NCBI GenBank assembly: GCA_001897525.1 | Contig: MKTB01000002.1 | Span: forward strand, 132,196-196,195 | DNA from: Bacteroidetes bacterium 43-16 | GTDB taxonomy: Bacteria; Bacteroidota; Bacteroidia; Chitinophagales; Chitinophagaceae | Reading direction: 5' to 3' | Length of the DNA stretch: 64,000 nucleotides | Shown here: positions 28,415 through 36,122 of the stretch, piece after piece | Numbering within the stretch: the stretch's first letter is position 1 | How the letters are laid out: each line of letters begins with the position of its first letter | Position numbers and translations under genes: made by a program | The notes under the pieces: model-generated | The model's database searches: none | The model's input: the letters and a program-made list of their open reading frames with translations, nothing else | Told to the model about the DNA's origin: nothing

Positions 28415-28951
28415 CTAAAAAGATAAGCGCTCTTGTACGCTTTGTACCAATTCAAAATGTTCACGGTCATAACATACAAACATTACTTTTAAAGGAACAG
28501 CAGGTCTTTCTTTTAAAAATGCAACAACAGTTCTTAGCGCAATCTCTGCAGCTTCCTGCTTTGGAAAGCCATAGATACCGGTACTGATATTCGGAAATGA
28601 AACAGAGCGGCAATCCAGTGCTACGGCTAATTTTAAGGAGTTGAGATAAGCGGCTTCTAATAATTCCGCTTCACCTTTGCTGCCTCCATTCCATACCGGG
28701 CCAACGGTATGTATTACGTATTTTGCCGGTAGATTTCCTGCAGTTGTATCTACTGCTGATCCGACTTTAGCGGAACCCTGTCGTGCTCTTATTGCTCTGC
28801 ACTCCTCCAGTATAGCCGACCCGCCGGCCCTGTGGATTGCGCCATCAACACCGCTACCGCCCAGCAAAGAGGTATTTGCAGCGTTTACAATCGCATCTGC
28901 AGATATCTTTGTTATATCACCTTGCACTACTTCTATGCTGTATTTCATCAA
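28415..28951 (-). CDS. macrodomain protein, ADP-ribose / O-acetyl-ADP-ribose hydrolase
   Basis: 178 residues, a single macrodomain. The ADP-ribose pocket shows [22 protein letters not shown] (catalytic Asn and Asp of the MacroD/YmdB class) and the second loop [13 protein letters not shown]. Such enzymes deacylate O-acetyl-ADP-ribose and remove mono-ADP-ribose from Asp/Glu; a few act on ADP-ribose-1''-phosphate. The gene follows the S41 peptidase after 70 bp and precedes the DraG-like gene, all on one strand. Confidence 0.93.
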   Translation of the reverse strand: MMKYSIEVVQGDITKISADAIVNAANTSLLGGSGVDGAIHRAGGSAILEECRAIRARQGSAKVGSAVDTTAGNLPAKYVIHTVGPVWNGGSKGEAELLEAAYLNSLKLAVALDCRSVSFPNISTGIYGFPKQEAAEIALRTVVAFLKERPAVPLKVMFVCYDREHFELVQSVQERLSF

Positions 28952-29021
28952 TAAGCTTTTTATTAGGCACTCAAAATTTAATCATTGAGTTGTTAGCAAA
29001 TCGTGTAAAAATCCATTGTGC

Positions 29022-30218
29022 TTATTCTATCTCTCTGGCTTTTTGTATTGTTGCTTCAATATGCGCTGTCCTTATTCCGGGAACAAATTGTTCCCTCGGT
29101 GTGCCGTTTATATGATATAAACGTTCGGTCGGAAACTGGAAACCTATTTTAGTTTCCGTGAGTTGAAAATTTGAAATAGCACCAATCAGTCCGGCCATTT
29201 TTGTGCCGATAATTTTTGCACGCTGCATGCCATCAAAACCAATAGCAATGCCCTCTCCCATACTTCCTGTCCAATGCCCTACAAGCAGGTAAACATTGCC
29301 TGTGTATATTTCCTTTCTTGGTGTTACATATTCCACCCAATGTCTTTTGGTTTGATATTCCTTCTCATCAAACTCGTGCATTTGATAAGGAAGCTGCTTA
29401 TCTGTAAACCTTCCCATTATGGCCCTGGCAACCGTTGAATTACCACCTCCCGGTGTTTCGGTGAGATCAATAATTAAATTCCTGTATTGAAATAAACTGT
29501 CGAGCGTTTGATCAAATGCAGCAATCAGGTCATTTTTTCCAAGGGAATTGTTGATCTTAATATAAGCAGTGTTTTTATGCAATACTTTACTGTATAAGAG
29601 TTCCCCACTATTACCATAAGTAACCGGGGCAAACACCTTTTCTTTTCCCTCCCCGATCACCGTAATTTCCCTTTCAGTATCGTGCGTTCCTGCAAACAGC
29701 ATATCTAATGCATATTGATACATTTCCGGGTTCGGACCGGTGGTGAATCTGGGTAGAAATTTTTTCAATTGCGGCTCTATAGGTTTCCCGTTGAACAATG
29801 TCACTTCCATACCTATCTTCAAGCCTGAGAGATCAGCGCCAAAACCTTTTCTCAGATCTTTGATGATATATTTATTATTCACCTTTTCAACATACAGGTC
29901 AGCACCGGAAGGAATCAACCTGTTGGATGAATTTAAGTTGGTATTTAAGGAGGAATGCCCGTTATGCAATTCATTTAATACCTGTTCCAGCAAGCCTATA
30001 AAGGCGGAGTCAGTCCTGATCTTTTCGGCTTGCGGTTCATAAATTTCCCGGACTTTATTCCAATCAATTTTTTGTTGTTCCAGATAGGCATAATGGTGAT
30101 TGATATCTGTCCAAAATTCAACAAAGTCTTTCTGGTATTTACTTTGAGCAAAGCCATCCTTGCCTGCGAATAGTAAAAAAAAGAATATTAATGATTTTAA
30201 AAATTTTGTATTCATCAT
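29022..30218 (-). CDS. secreted S41-family serine peptidase
   Basis: 398 residues with a signal peptide (about 1-25, FFFLLFAGKDGFAQ). An N-terminal helical region contains LLEQVLNELHNGHSSL, then a PDZ-like part (ADLSGLKIGMEVTLFNGKPI) and the S41 catalytic core. The core has DLTETPGGGNS, the nucleophile region VGHWTGSMGEGIAIGFDG (Ser in TGSMGE near 310) and GTKMAG. It probably acts in the periplasm. It looks out of place inside an otherwise cytosolic ADP-ribose cluster; the 62- and 70-bp spacers on both sides allow an independent promoter. Confidence 0.85.
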   Translation of the reverse strand: MMNTKFLKSLIFFFLLFAGKDGFAQSKYQKDFVEFWTDINHHYAYLEQQKIDWNKVREIYEPQAEKIRTDSAFIGLLEQVLNELHNGHSSLNTNLNSSNRLIPSGADLYVEKVNNKYIIKDLRKGFGADLSGLKIGMEVTLFNGKPIEPQLKKFLPRFTTGPNPEMYQYALDMLFAGTHDTEREITVIGEGKEKVFAPVTYGNSGELLYSKVLHKNTAYIKINNSLGKNDLIAAFDQTLDSLFQYRNLIIDLTETPGGGNSTVARAIMGRFTDKQLPYQMHEFDEKEYQTKRHWVEYVTPRKEIYTGNVYLLVGHWTGSMGEGIAIGFDGMQRAKIIGTKMAGLIGAISNFQLTETKIGFQFPTERLYHINGTPREQFVPGIRTAHIEATIQKAREIE

Positions 30219-30280
30219 CGAGTTGGGTAGTAAACTAATGGCTAATAATTTTAGACTGGATTTTTTAAGATGGCCTGTAT

Positions 30281-30868
30281 TTAAAACAACAGCTTCAGCG
30301 TATCAGGGTCATTGCCTTTCAATAAAAAATCCCTGGCTTCCATAAGCGCAAATCCAAGCAGGTTCTCTCCGCGCCAGGTATCCGGGTGCAGCGCCTGAGG
30401 ACTGTCCTGCGGCAGGCCTATGCCCCAAACCGGGTCTACGGGGCTGGCTTCAACAATAACACGGTCTCCTGTGCCTGTAAGATAAGTACCCGGCACTTTA
30501 TTTTGTGCAAACTTATGTATAGTACCCTGAAGGACGATTTCAAATTTATGTTCATTCCAGCGTATATCATCATAGCCCTTTACCGCCCTGCCCAAAGCTT
30601 TAACTTCTGCGGGTTTAGTGCAGGCAATGATTTGTTTAAAAACATCCTGGTCTCCGAACAGTAAGGCCTTTTGCGCCATCATCCAATGCTCTGCTGTTTT
30701 ATACACAACGCCATCTACGGTAAATACTGAAGGATACCATTGGCTGAAGACAAATTTTCCCACTTCCTCGCCTGCCGGTGCCGTATGCCCCCAGAAAAAT
30801 ATATACTTTGGCTCTAAGCCTTCCCTGATGGCACTTTTAAGCCATTCAATATGATAATGATGTTTCAT
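30281..30868 (-). CDS. NADAR-domain protein
   Basis: 195 residues. The NADAR/YbiA fold is recognised by FSQWYPSVFTVDGVVYKTAEHWMMAQKA, the ALGRAVKGYDDIRWNEHKFEIV segment, and the C-terminal DPVWGIG...WRGENLLGFALMEAR. The family includes riboflavin-pathway damage-control enzymes. Some members hydrolyse ADP-ribose from modified guanine in nucleic acids. It starts 5 bp after the nicotinamide phosphoribosyltransferase stop, so it is the same transcript. Given the neighbours, reversal of nucleic-acid ADP-ribosylation is the more likely job; this is inference. Confidence 0.9.
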   Translation of the reverse strand: MKHHYHIEWLKSAIREGLEPKYIFFWGHTAPAGEEVGKFVFSQWYPSVFTVDGVVYKTAEHWMMAQKALLFGDQDVFKQIIACTKPAEVKALGRAVKGYDDIRWNEHKFEIVLQGTIHKFAQNKVPGTYLTGTGDRVIVEASPVDPVWGIGLPQDSPQALHPDTWRGENLLGFALMEARDFLLKGNDPDTLKLLF

Positions 30869-30873
30869 GTTAA

Positions 30874-32334
30874 TTAAGCTTTTATTCTTTCCCTGATCTC
30901 TGCCAGGCTTTGGTCCACCAGGAGTTTACCATCCCGGAATACTTCTTTTAATGCACCCGTCTGTTCTTCCTCCCAGCTCACCTGGTCTCTTAATTGGTAA
31001 GTATTATGTTCCAGTACTACTTTCATCAAGCCTTTGGCTGATTTTTTAGTACCATCATCCGTCACCGGGTCTTTAAAAATAGGGCGGCCCGCTCCATTCA
31101 CTTCCCCATAGGTCGCTTTCATCGCGAACCCAAAGGTATCCCTGGTATTGTATTGATAGGTAAAGGAACCGATCCCTAATACCACATTCGTGGAAGCAAA
31201 CCCATTTTGCTTTAATCCTTCACAAATGGCTCTTGCCCTTTCCAGGGTAATGCTATCCCCGTAAATAGCCCCTATATGCGGGTCCAGCTCTTTATAGCCT
31301 TTATCATTTACCTTTCCTCCGAATACCTCCCAAAGTAGCTGTACCACTCCTTTTCGTTCATATTCGTTCTCCCCTTCCGGATCGCCACACAGGATCAGTA
31401 CCGGGTCGCCGCTATCCGGCCGGATGACCAGTTTCCCGTTCCTTGCCAGGATCTCCTCTTTCAAAGCAGGCAGGTACTGGGTCAACACTTTCCAGAGATC
31501 CCAGGTATCTGAAACCACGGAAACAATACCATCAGGATAAACTTCGGTGATCAATCTTTTAAACGTACCCTGTTCATCTTCTATCGTACCCATGCTCATC
31601 ACGGAATGCTCTGTGGCAGGCACAGAACCTCCGACCAGCTCCTTCGTCGCATCTGCCCGGTAATACTGTTCCAGGCACTCTATCGCAGGCACCGTATCTG
31701 TCCCGGTAAAGCTTAAGAGATGGCCCATACCGGAGACCAGGGCTGCCTCGATACCGCCCATACCGCGCATAGAGAAGTCATGCCCCTGCCAGTCTACAAA
31801 CTCCGGTGCAGATGAAGTTGCAGCCGCATACTCGTCCAGTAATTTGCGATAACTCTTCGCAATGGTAGCCGATGTGCAGGGTAGCCAGATCACGTTGGAC
31901 AATAAGGTTTCAAAATAATTGGTCAGCCAGAAGAACTCCGGCAGCGTATTATACATGGTGAACATAGGCACACGCATCGGTACTGAAACGCCTTCGGGCA
32001 GTGCTTTGATCACCATCGGGATATATCCCAGATCATGTAAAGCCGCAATATGGTCCGTACCTATTTCATTAGGGCCGAGATAATGGTCCATCCTTCTTTT
32101 GTAAGCCGCAAGCACGGCTTCTTTAGGCTGGCTGAAAAAGTAGTGCTCAAAATCTTCCAGGATATATTTCTTGATGAAGTATTGCAAGCCGAAGAATACC
32201 ACCTCATCAATGCCGGGCATACGGCTTTTACGCGGTGTCCAGTTGGAATAGACTAAGGTAGTGCCTTGAGGATACTGTCTTCTGTGGTCCAGTTTGTAAC
32301 CATCGGTCAATAATAGCGGATTCATATATTTCAA
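30874..32334 (-). CDS. nadV: nicotinamide phosphoribosyltransferase (NAMPT/NadV)
   Basis: 486 residues. It makes NMN from nicotinamide and PRPP, giving a two-step route to NAD+. Family marks are LLTDGYKLDHRRQYPQGT at the N-terminus, DWQGHDFSMRGMGG near 180, GTDTVPAIE near 210, RPDSGDP near 305 and YGDSIT near 352. The Asp in DFSMRGM fits nicotinamide over nicotinate preference. It lies 14 bp downstream of the phosphatase gene. It would consume the PRPP made by the operon's own Prs and the nicotinamide released by NAD+-consuming KptA. Confidence 0.94.
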   Translation of the reverse strand: MKYMNPLLLTDGYKLDHRRQYPQGTTLVYSNWTPRKSRMPGIDEVVFFGLQYFIKKYILEDFEHYFFSQPKEAVLAAYKRRMDHYLGPNEIGTDHIAALHDLGYIPMVIKALPEGVSVPMRVPMFTMYNTLPEFFWLTNYFETLLSNVIWLPCTSATIAKSYRKLLDEYAAATSSAPEFVDWQGHDFSMRGMGGIEAALVSGMGHLLSFTGTDTVPAIECLEQYYRADATKELVGGSVPATEHSVMSMGTIEDEQGTFKRLITEVYPDGIVSVVSDTWDLWKVLTQYLPALKEEILARNGKLVIRPDSGDPVLILCGDPEGENEYERKGVVQLLWEVFGGKVNDKGYKELDPHIGAIYGDSITLERARAICEGLKQNGFASTNVVLGIGSFTYQYNTRDTFGFAMKATYGEVNGAGRPIFKDPVTDDGTKKSAKGLMKVVLEHNTYQLRDQVSWEEEQTGALKEVFRDGKLLVDQSLAEIRERIKA

Positions 32335-32348
32335 TGTTTTGTTTGTGA

Positions 32349-33077
32349 TTAATTTCTTCCTGTTTCTTCGGGATATAATCTGGTCAAAGGATCACTCTGG
32401 TAAAACCTTTTAGTAGCCACATTCATGATAGAGGCCTTACCTGTATAAGCCGCTCCGGTATCCATATTCCAGACATTACAGGCATTCATCGGGGTATCTC
32501 TCCCAAAAAATAAAGTAGGTGTATGGCCTATAAATATCTCATGATACAATTTCAATTTCCTGGGAAATAGTCTTTCATCTTTAAGTACTCTTCGATGCAT
32601 GGTCATCGCATTTTCCCATAAAGTCCGGTCCCAGTTTATCTTTTTACCGGTAAATTCCGGCTCCGGTCCGTCACTGGTAGTGAAGCCTGCATGGATAAAC
32701 AGGTTATTGGCACCATCTACATAATAATTGAGTAATCGTTCAAAGAACAAAATATGTTCCCTTTTTTGCGCTGAAGGCATGAGGTAATAGCTTGCCTTTG
32801 TACCTCTTCCTCCATGCCTTAGCCAGACCTCATCTTCTGCTCCATGCAATAACCAGTTGTAGCAGCGTACATCATGGTTCCCTTTGATAAAGATGCATTC
32901 ATATTGCTGCTCCAGCTCCAGGAGCCGGCTGACCAATGCTGCCGAATCACTCCAGCCATCTACATAATCGCCCAGGAAGATCAATATATCATCCTCTTTG
33001 ATTGGTGCCCGTTCTAGTAATTGCTCCAATCCTTTCAAACCGCCATGCAGATCCCCGATTACCCATTTATCCTTCAT
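32349..33077 (-). CDS. PPP-family metallophosphatase (Ap4A hydrolase/PrpA-like)
   Basis: 242 residues with the complete dinuclear phosphoesterase set: GDLHGG (residues 8-13), GDYVDGW near 37, GNHD near 67, IHAGF near 132 and FIGHTP near 178. Related enzymes dephosphorylate proteins, Ap4A or nucleotide phosphates. The start overlaps the kptA stop by 11 bp. In this operon it could remove phosphate from an RNA-repair or ADP-ribose-phosphate product; that is inference from context. Confidence 0.9.
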   Translation of the reverse strand: MKDKWVIGDLHGGLKGLEQLLERAPIKEDDILIFLGDYVDGWSDSAALVSRLLELEQQYECIFIKGNHDVRCYNWLLHGAEDEVWLRHGGRGTKASYYLMPSAQKREHILFFERLLNYYVDGANNLFIHAGFTTSDGPEPEFTGKKINWDRTLWENAMTMHRRVLKDERLFPRKLKLYHEIFIGHTPTLFFGRDTPMNACNVWNMDTGAAYTGKASIMNVATKRFYQSDPLTRLYPEETGRN

Positions 33078-33618
33078 AACTGATATATTGAGCCGGCACC
33101 TCTTCGGTTAACCAGACTTTATTTTCTGAAAGATAAAAAATAAAACCTTTCTCTTGCATAGTCGCCGCATCAACCTGCAACACTACCGGTATGCCATGTC
33201 GTGTACCCACATTCCGCGCAGTATCCATCTCATGGCTCAAGTGTACATGCAGGCGGTTCTGCTTTTGCAGTCCCTGCTTCAGAATAGAAGCCAGGAAACG
33301 CTTTGCCGTACCATGGTACAAAACAGCAGGCGGCACTTCCGGCTCCAGGCCTGCATCTATCCTGATGCTGTGGCCCTGGTTGGCCCTGATCTTATTGCGG
33401 ACCGTATCTATAGCAAACCGCTGTTTGTCATTCTGAGCCACCAATTGTGCCAGGTCATCCCGGTCCAGTAAAACATTTTTAGCGGCACATTTTGCCAGTA
33501 ACAGATCAATATCTGCCCAGCCTTGCTCATCCAGCACCAGGTCTATCGATCCAGGGTGATGGCGCAATACATAACTCAGGTATTTACTGATGCCTTTTAA
33601 GGCTTTATCATTTTTCAT
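33067..33618 (-). CDS. kptA: RNA 2'-phosphotransferase (KptA/Tpt1)
   Basis: 183 residues from the chosen start. The open frame extends upstream to 33720, but homology begins at MKNDKALKGISKYLSYVLRHHP, and the ATG at 33616-33618 gives the same 11-bp overlap seen elsewhere in this operon. The enzyme uses NAD+ to take an internal 2'-phosphate from RNA, releasing nicotinamide and ADP-ribose 1'',2''-cyclic phosphate. Conserved R-H (VLRHHP), LYHGTA, and HVHLS...R-x-GTRHG segments are visible. The bacterial role of the family is not settled. Confidence 0.93.
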   Translation of the reverse strand: MKNDKALKGISKYLSYVLRHHPGSIDLVLDEQGWADIDLLLAKCAAKNVLLDRDDLAQLVAQNDKQRFAIDTVRNKIRANQGHSIRIDAGLEPEVPPAVLYHGTAKRFLASILKQGLQKQNRLHVHLSHEMDTARNVGTRHGIPVVLQVDAATMQEKGFIFYLSENKVWLTEEVPAQYISYEG

Positions 33619-34471
33619 GTTCCCCTGCTTTATCGTGCTGCCACACAGATTCAAAAGCCTGTATGTTAGCACCATCTTTTGACCGGTCATAAACGGCAAA
33701 GACAATTGTTTTAAATACATTGCTAAAGTGGCTATGGATCACTTCCCCGAAATACCGGGCCACCTCTGCCGGATCATTCCGGAACACGCCACAACCCCAT
33801 GCGCCCAGGATCAAGCTGTCGCATTGATGCGCACAGGCAACCGCCAAAACCTGCGCCATCCTTTCTTTAAACACCTGCGGCAGTAAAGCCAGTTCCTCCT
33901 TCCTGTTGTTTTGCTCTATCGCTCCCCTGTTGGGTGCGGGAGAGGTGATCACATCAGCAATCAGCAGCTCAGGAAGCAAGTCTCCTTCATCATCAAACCA
34001 GAAAACAGTTTCGGGGCTGTAGATCAAATGATCAGAATAAAGCAAGGTAGACCGGGAGTGGTTATAAGTGTACATGCTCATATCTTTGGACAAGGCTGCA
34101 TATAGGCTGGAAGACCTTGCCAGGGACTCTTCCTGGGCCGATGCGCCGCCTAAGAAGCCACCACCGGGATTCTTGGCTGATGCAAAATTGAGGATAGCCG
34201 TCCGGGCAGCAGGATCCATTTTAGACAAAGCTTCAATGGTCGTTGTATTCCATACTTCTATTTTTGTATCGAAGCTTGCTTTATTTAAAGCCAGCACTTT
34301 ATTTTTCAGGTCCGCCATTTCCCCGGGATCATAGGTCCGGGTCTGTGTCACACTTTTTTCTATTTTATCTTTTACGTTTACCCTACCGCCATCTGCTGTC
34401 GTATAGTAACCGTTTTCGATGATGGCCAGGCTACGCCTGGCGATTTCTGTTCTTCCGCTTTTATTGTTCAT
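33608..34471 (-). CDS. TIGR02452-type PARG-like macrodomain protein
   Basis: 287 residues. The microbial poly(ADP-ribose)-glycohydrolase-like signature is clear: NFASAKNPGGGFLGGASAQEESLAR around residues 90-115, with the GGG loop and the catalytic Q-E-E. The ADP-ribose-phosphate loop is near LGAWGCGVFRNDP (about 223-235). It probably cleaves ADP-ribose polymers or terminal units. It overlaps prs upstream and kptA downstream by 11 bp each, so translation is likely coupled. Confidence 0.92.
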   Translation of the reverse strand: MNNKSGRTEIARRSLAIIENGYYTTADGGRVNVKDKIEKSVTQTRTYDPGEMADLKNKVLALNKASFDTKIEVWNTTTIEALSKMDPAARTAILNFASAKNPGGGFLGGASAQEESLARSSSLYAALSKDMSMYTYNHSRSTLLYSDHLIYSPETVFWFDDEGDLLPELLIADVITSPAPNRGAIEQNNRKEELALLPQVFKERMAQVLAVACAHQCDSLILGAWGCGVFRNDPAEVARYFGEVIHSHFSNVFKTIVFAVYDRSKDGANIQAFESVWQHDKAGEHEK

Positions 34472-35318
34472 GGTTTACTGTTTTTGTTATGTCCAGCCTG
34501 ATCTGTACCAGGCCCTCTTCCCCGATATCTTTAAAGGAATCTGTAGTGTACAGGGTGTCAAACCAGGGCCGCAATACCTCCAGTCCTTTGCTGAAGATAC
34601 CATGGCTGACGGCAATGTTCAGGCGACCGATACCTTTCTCTTTTAAGGATTGGGCCAGCCCGGTGAAGGTGCCGCCACCATCGCAGATATCGTCTACGAT
34701 AAGCCCCTGCTTCCCGCTCAGATCATCGGCATAGACGGTAAATGATTTCAATTTCCCGGTAGCCACATCTCTCACCTTACTGCATTCTATAACAGGTATC
34801 CCACCCAGGGATTCGGAGAGTTTATAGATCTTCTTTAAAGCACCTCCGTCCGGGGAGATGAGTACCAGGTTTTCGCGACCCATCTGCGCAATCACTTGCT
34901 CTATAAAATCATAATTATAAACCACGCTGACTTTGTTCAGTAAAGCCGGTGTTACTTCCGAATGCGGATCAAATACATAGATCCTGTCCAGCTCCAGGGA
35001 ATTAATGATATCTGCATTTACCTTTACGGACAGCGGCTCTCCGGCCACCATTAAGCGATCTTGCCTTGCGGCCGGGAAATAGGGAATGAAGGCAGAAATA
35101 TGTTTTACCTGCATACGCTTCAGGGCATCTACAGCCAGCACCAGGAAACCGATGTCTTCAAAACTGCGGATACGTGTCGTAATGATCAGCGGCTGATGGA
35201 TATCCAGGTCTGCCTGTATCTTTATATGAGGCTCTCCGCCTGAGAATACAAATTTTTCACAGGTAACAATATTGCCTTTAACCGGGCTGAATTGTGTATC
35301 GAGGTTGAGTACATTCAT
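34461..35318 (-). CDS. prs: ribose-phosphate pyrophosphokinase (PRPP synthetase), divergent type
   Basis: 285 residues from the ATG at 35318; a TTG eight codons upstream is less likely because it would sit inside the operator. It makes PRPP from ribose-5-phosphate and ATP. Visible parts: FSGGEPHIKI, the catalytic flexible loop PAARQDR near 84-90, FDPHSEVTP, and the PRPP loop DDICDGGGTF near 210. The loop differs from the housekeeping DD-x2-DTAGT, and the protein is shorter than the usual ~310, so it is probably a dedicated accessory enzyme feeding NadV. It is the first gene after nrtR. Confidence 0.92.
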   Translation of the reverse strand: MNVLNLDTQFSPVKGNIVTCEKFVFSGGEPHIKIQADLDIHQPLIITTRIRSFEDIGFLVLAVDALKRMQVKHISAFIPYFPAARQDRLMVAGEPLSVKVNADIINSLELDRIYVFDPHSEVTPALLNKVSVVYNYDFIEQVIAQMGRENLVLISPDGGALKKIYKLSESLGGIPVIECSKVRDVATGKLKSFTVYADDLSGKQGLIVDDICDGGGTFTGLAQSLKEKGIGRLNIAVSHGIFSKGLEVLRPWFDTLYTTDSFKDIGEEGLVQIRLDITKTVNHEQ

Positions 35319-35322
35319 TTTA

Positions 35323-35343
35323 TTTGTGTAATTTATACACAAA
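35323..35343. promoter_or_regulatory. probable NrtR operator 1 (prs promoter)
   Basis: Perfect inverted repeat TTTGTGTA-N5-TACACAAA. It overlaps the -7 box and presumed start of the prs promoter, as expected for repression. The same 8-5-8 geometry recurs at 35375 and 36085. Confidence 0.7.
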
Positions 35344-35371
35344 CTTAAAACGATAAAATGAAAGCACCAAA
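35340..35371 (-). promoter_or_regulatory. prs-operon promoter
   Basis: On the minus strand TTTG (35371-35368), 20-nt spacer, TAAGTTTG (35347-35340) is an exact TTTG-N20-TAnnTTTG promoter. The expected start near 35333 lies inside the inverted repeat at 35323-35343. The leader would be only about 15 nt. Confidence 0.75.
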
Positions 35372-35374
35372 TAC

Positions 35375-35395
35375 TTTGTGTACTTTTTACAATAA
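35375..35395. promoter_or_regulatory. probable NrtR operator 2 (upstream of prs -33 box)
   Basis: TTTGTGTA-N5-TACAATAA. The left arm is identical to operator 1 and the right arm matches at 6 of 8 positions. It sits 3 bp upstream of the -33 box and overlaps the nrtR stop codon. It is centred 52 bp from operator 1, about five helical turns, allowing cooperative binding or looping. Confidence 0.55.
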
Positions 35396-36079
35396 GCTAA
35401 CATCAAAGTGGAATCCGTCTTTGACTAGCTGGTGGTATTTTTGTTTATTGAAGCGGAAGAGTTTAGCCGGCCGGCCGGTAGCTGCAGCCTGCATTTTCCC
35501 GGTCTCTTCGATGAAGCCAAAGCTGAGTATCTTCTTCCTGAAGTTGCGCCGGTCGATGGTTTTGTCCAGCAAGGTGCTGTAGAGGTGCTCAAGTTCAGAG
35601 AAAGCGAACTCTTTGGGCAATAGATCGAAGCCTATGGGCTGGTAGCTGAGTTTGGCGCTCAGCCTTTGCTGTGCCGCCCGGAGAATAATTTTGTGGTCAT
35701 AGCCCAGATCCGGGAGCTCATCTATCGCAAACCATTGTGCATCGGAAGCATCAGAGTCTGCCTTAAGCTTAAATCCTTTGGGATTCACTATCGAAAAGTA
35801 AGCAACTGAAACCACGCGGAAGCGGGGATCACGGCCTACATCATCACCGAAGGTATATAATTGCTCCATGTAATCGACCTTAACCCCTGCTTCTTCCGCC
35901 AGCTCCCGCTTCACGGCATCAGACAGGCTTTCCTCATCTTTTACAAAGCCGCCTACCAGCACCCATTTACCTTTCATGATGCCATATTTTTGCTGTACCA
36001 GCAAGACATGCAATTTTTGTTGCTGGTAGCCAAAAACTACGGCATCTACGGCAAGCTTGATATGTTGGACGGGCCTCAT
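35387..36079 (-). CDS. nrtR: NrtR-type NUDIX transcription regulator
   Basis: 230 residues from the chosen start MRPVQHIKLAVD; the open frame begins earlier (36169) but that part is not family-like and overlaps the neighbouring gene. Residues 1-140 are a NUDIX fold with a box beginning GGFV-x5-SLSDAVKRELAEEAGV. The C-terminal half is a winged helix (DRRNFRKKIL, TGRPAKLFRFNKQKYHQL). NrtR proteins bind ADP-ribose or related ligands and control NAD genes; relatives in Bacteroidota can control sugar genes. The neighbours favour NAD control. A matching operator lies 6 bp upstream of the start. Confidence 0.88.
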   Translation of the reverse strand: MRPVQHIKLAVDAVVFGYQQQKLHVLLVQQKYGIMKGKWVLVGGFVKDEESLSDAVKRELAEEAGVKVDYMEQLYTFGDDVGRDPRFRVVSVAYFSIVNPKGFKLKADSDASDAQWFAIDELPDLGYDHKIILRAAQQRLSAKLSYQPIGFDLLPKEFAFSELEHLYSTLLDKTIDRRNFRKKILSFGFIEETGKMQAAATGRPAKLFRFNKQKYHQLVKDGFHFDVSLL

Positions 36080-36084
36080 GGATC

Positions 36085-36109
36085 TATGTGTATAATGAAC
36101 GCAAATATA
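36085..36109. promoter_or_regulatory. probable NrtR operator 3 overlapping nrtR promoter
   Basis: TATGTGTA-N5-AACGCAAA (36085-36105) keeps the 8-5-8 geometry of the prs operators. It overlaps a minus-strand TATATTTG -7 box (36109-36102) just before nrtR. I do not see a good -33 box. Autoregulation is inferred. Confidence 0.5.
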
Positions 36110-36122
36110 AAGTAATTCTGCC

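Noticed and set aside
33619-33720. 34-codon N-terminal extension of KptA
   Set aside because: It lies wholly within the PARG-like gene in another frame and has no KptA homology; the ATG at 33618 gives a normal family start.
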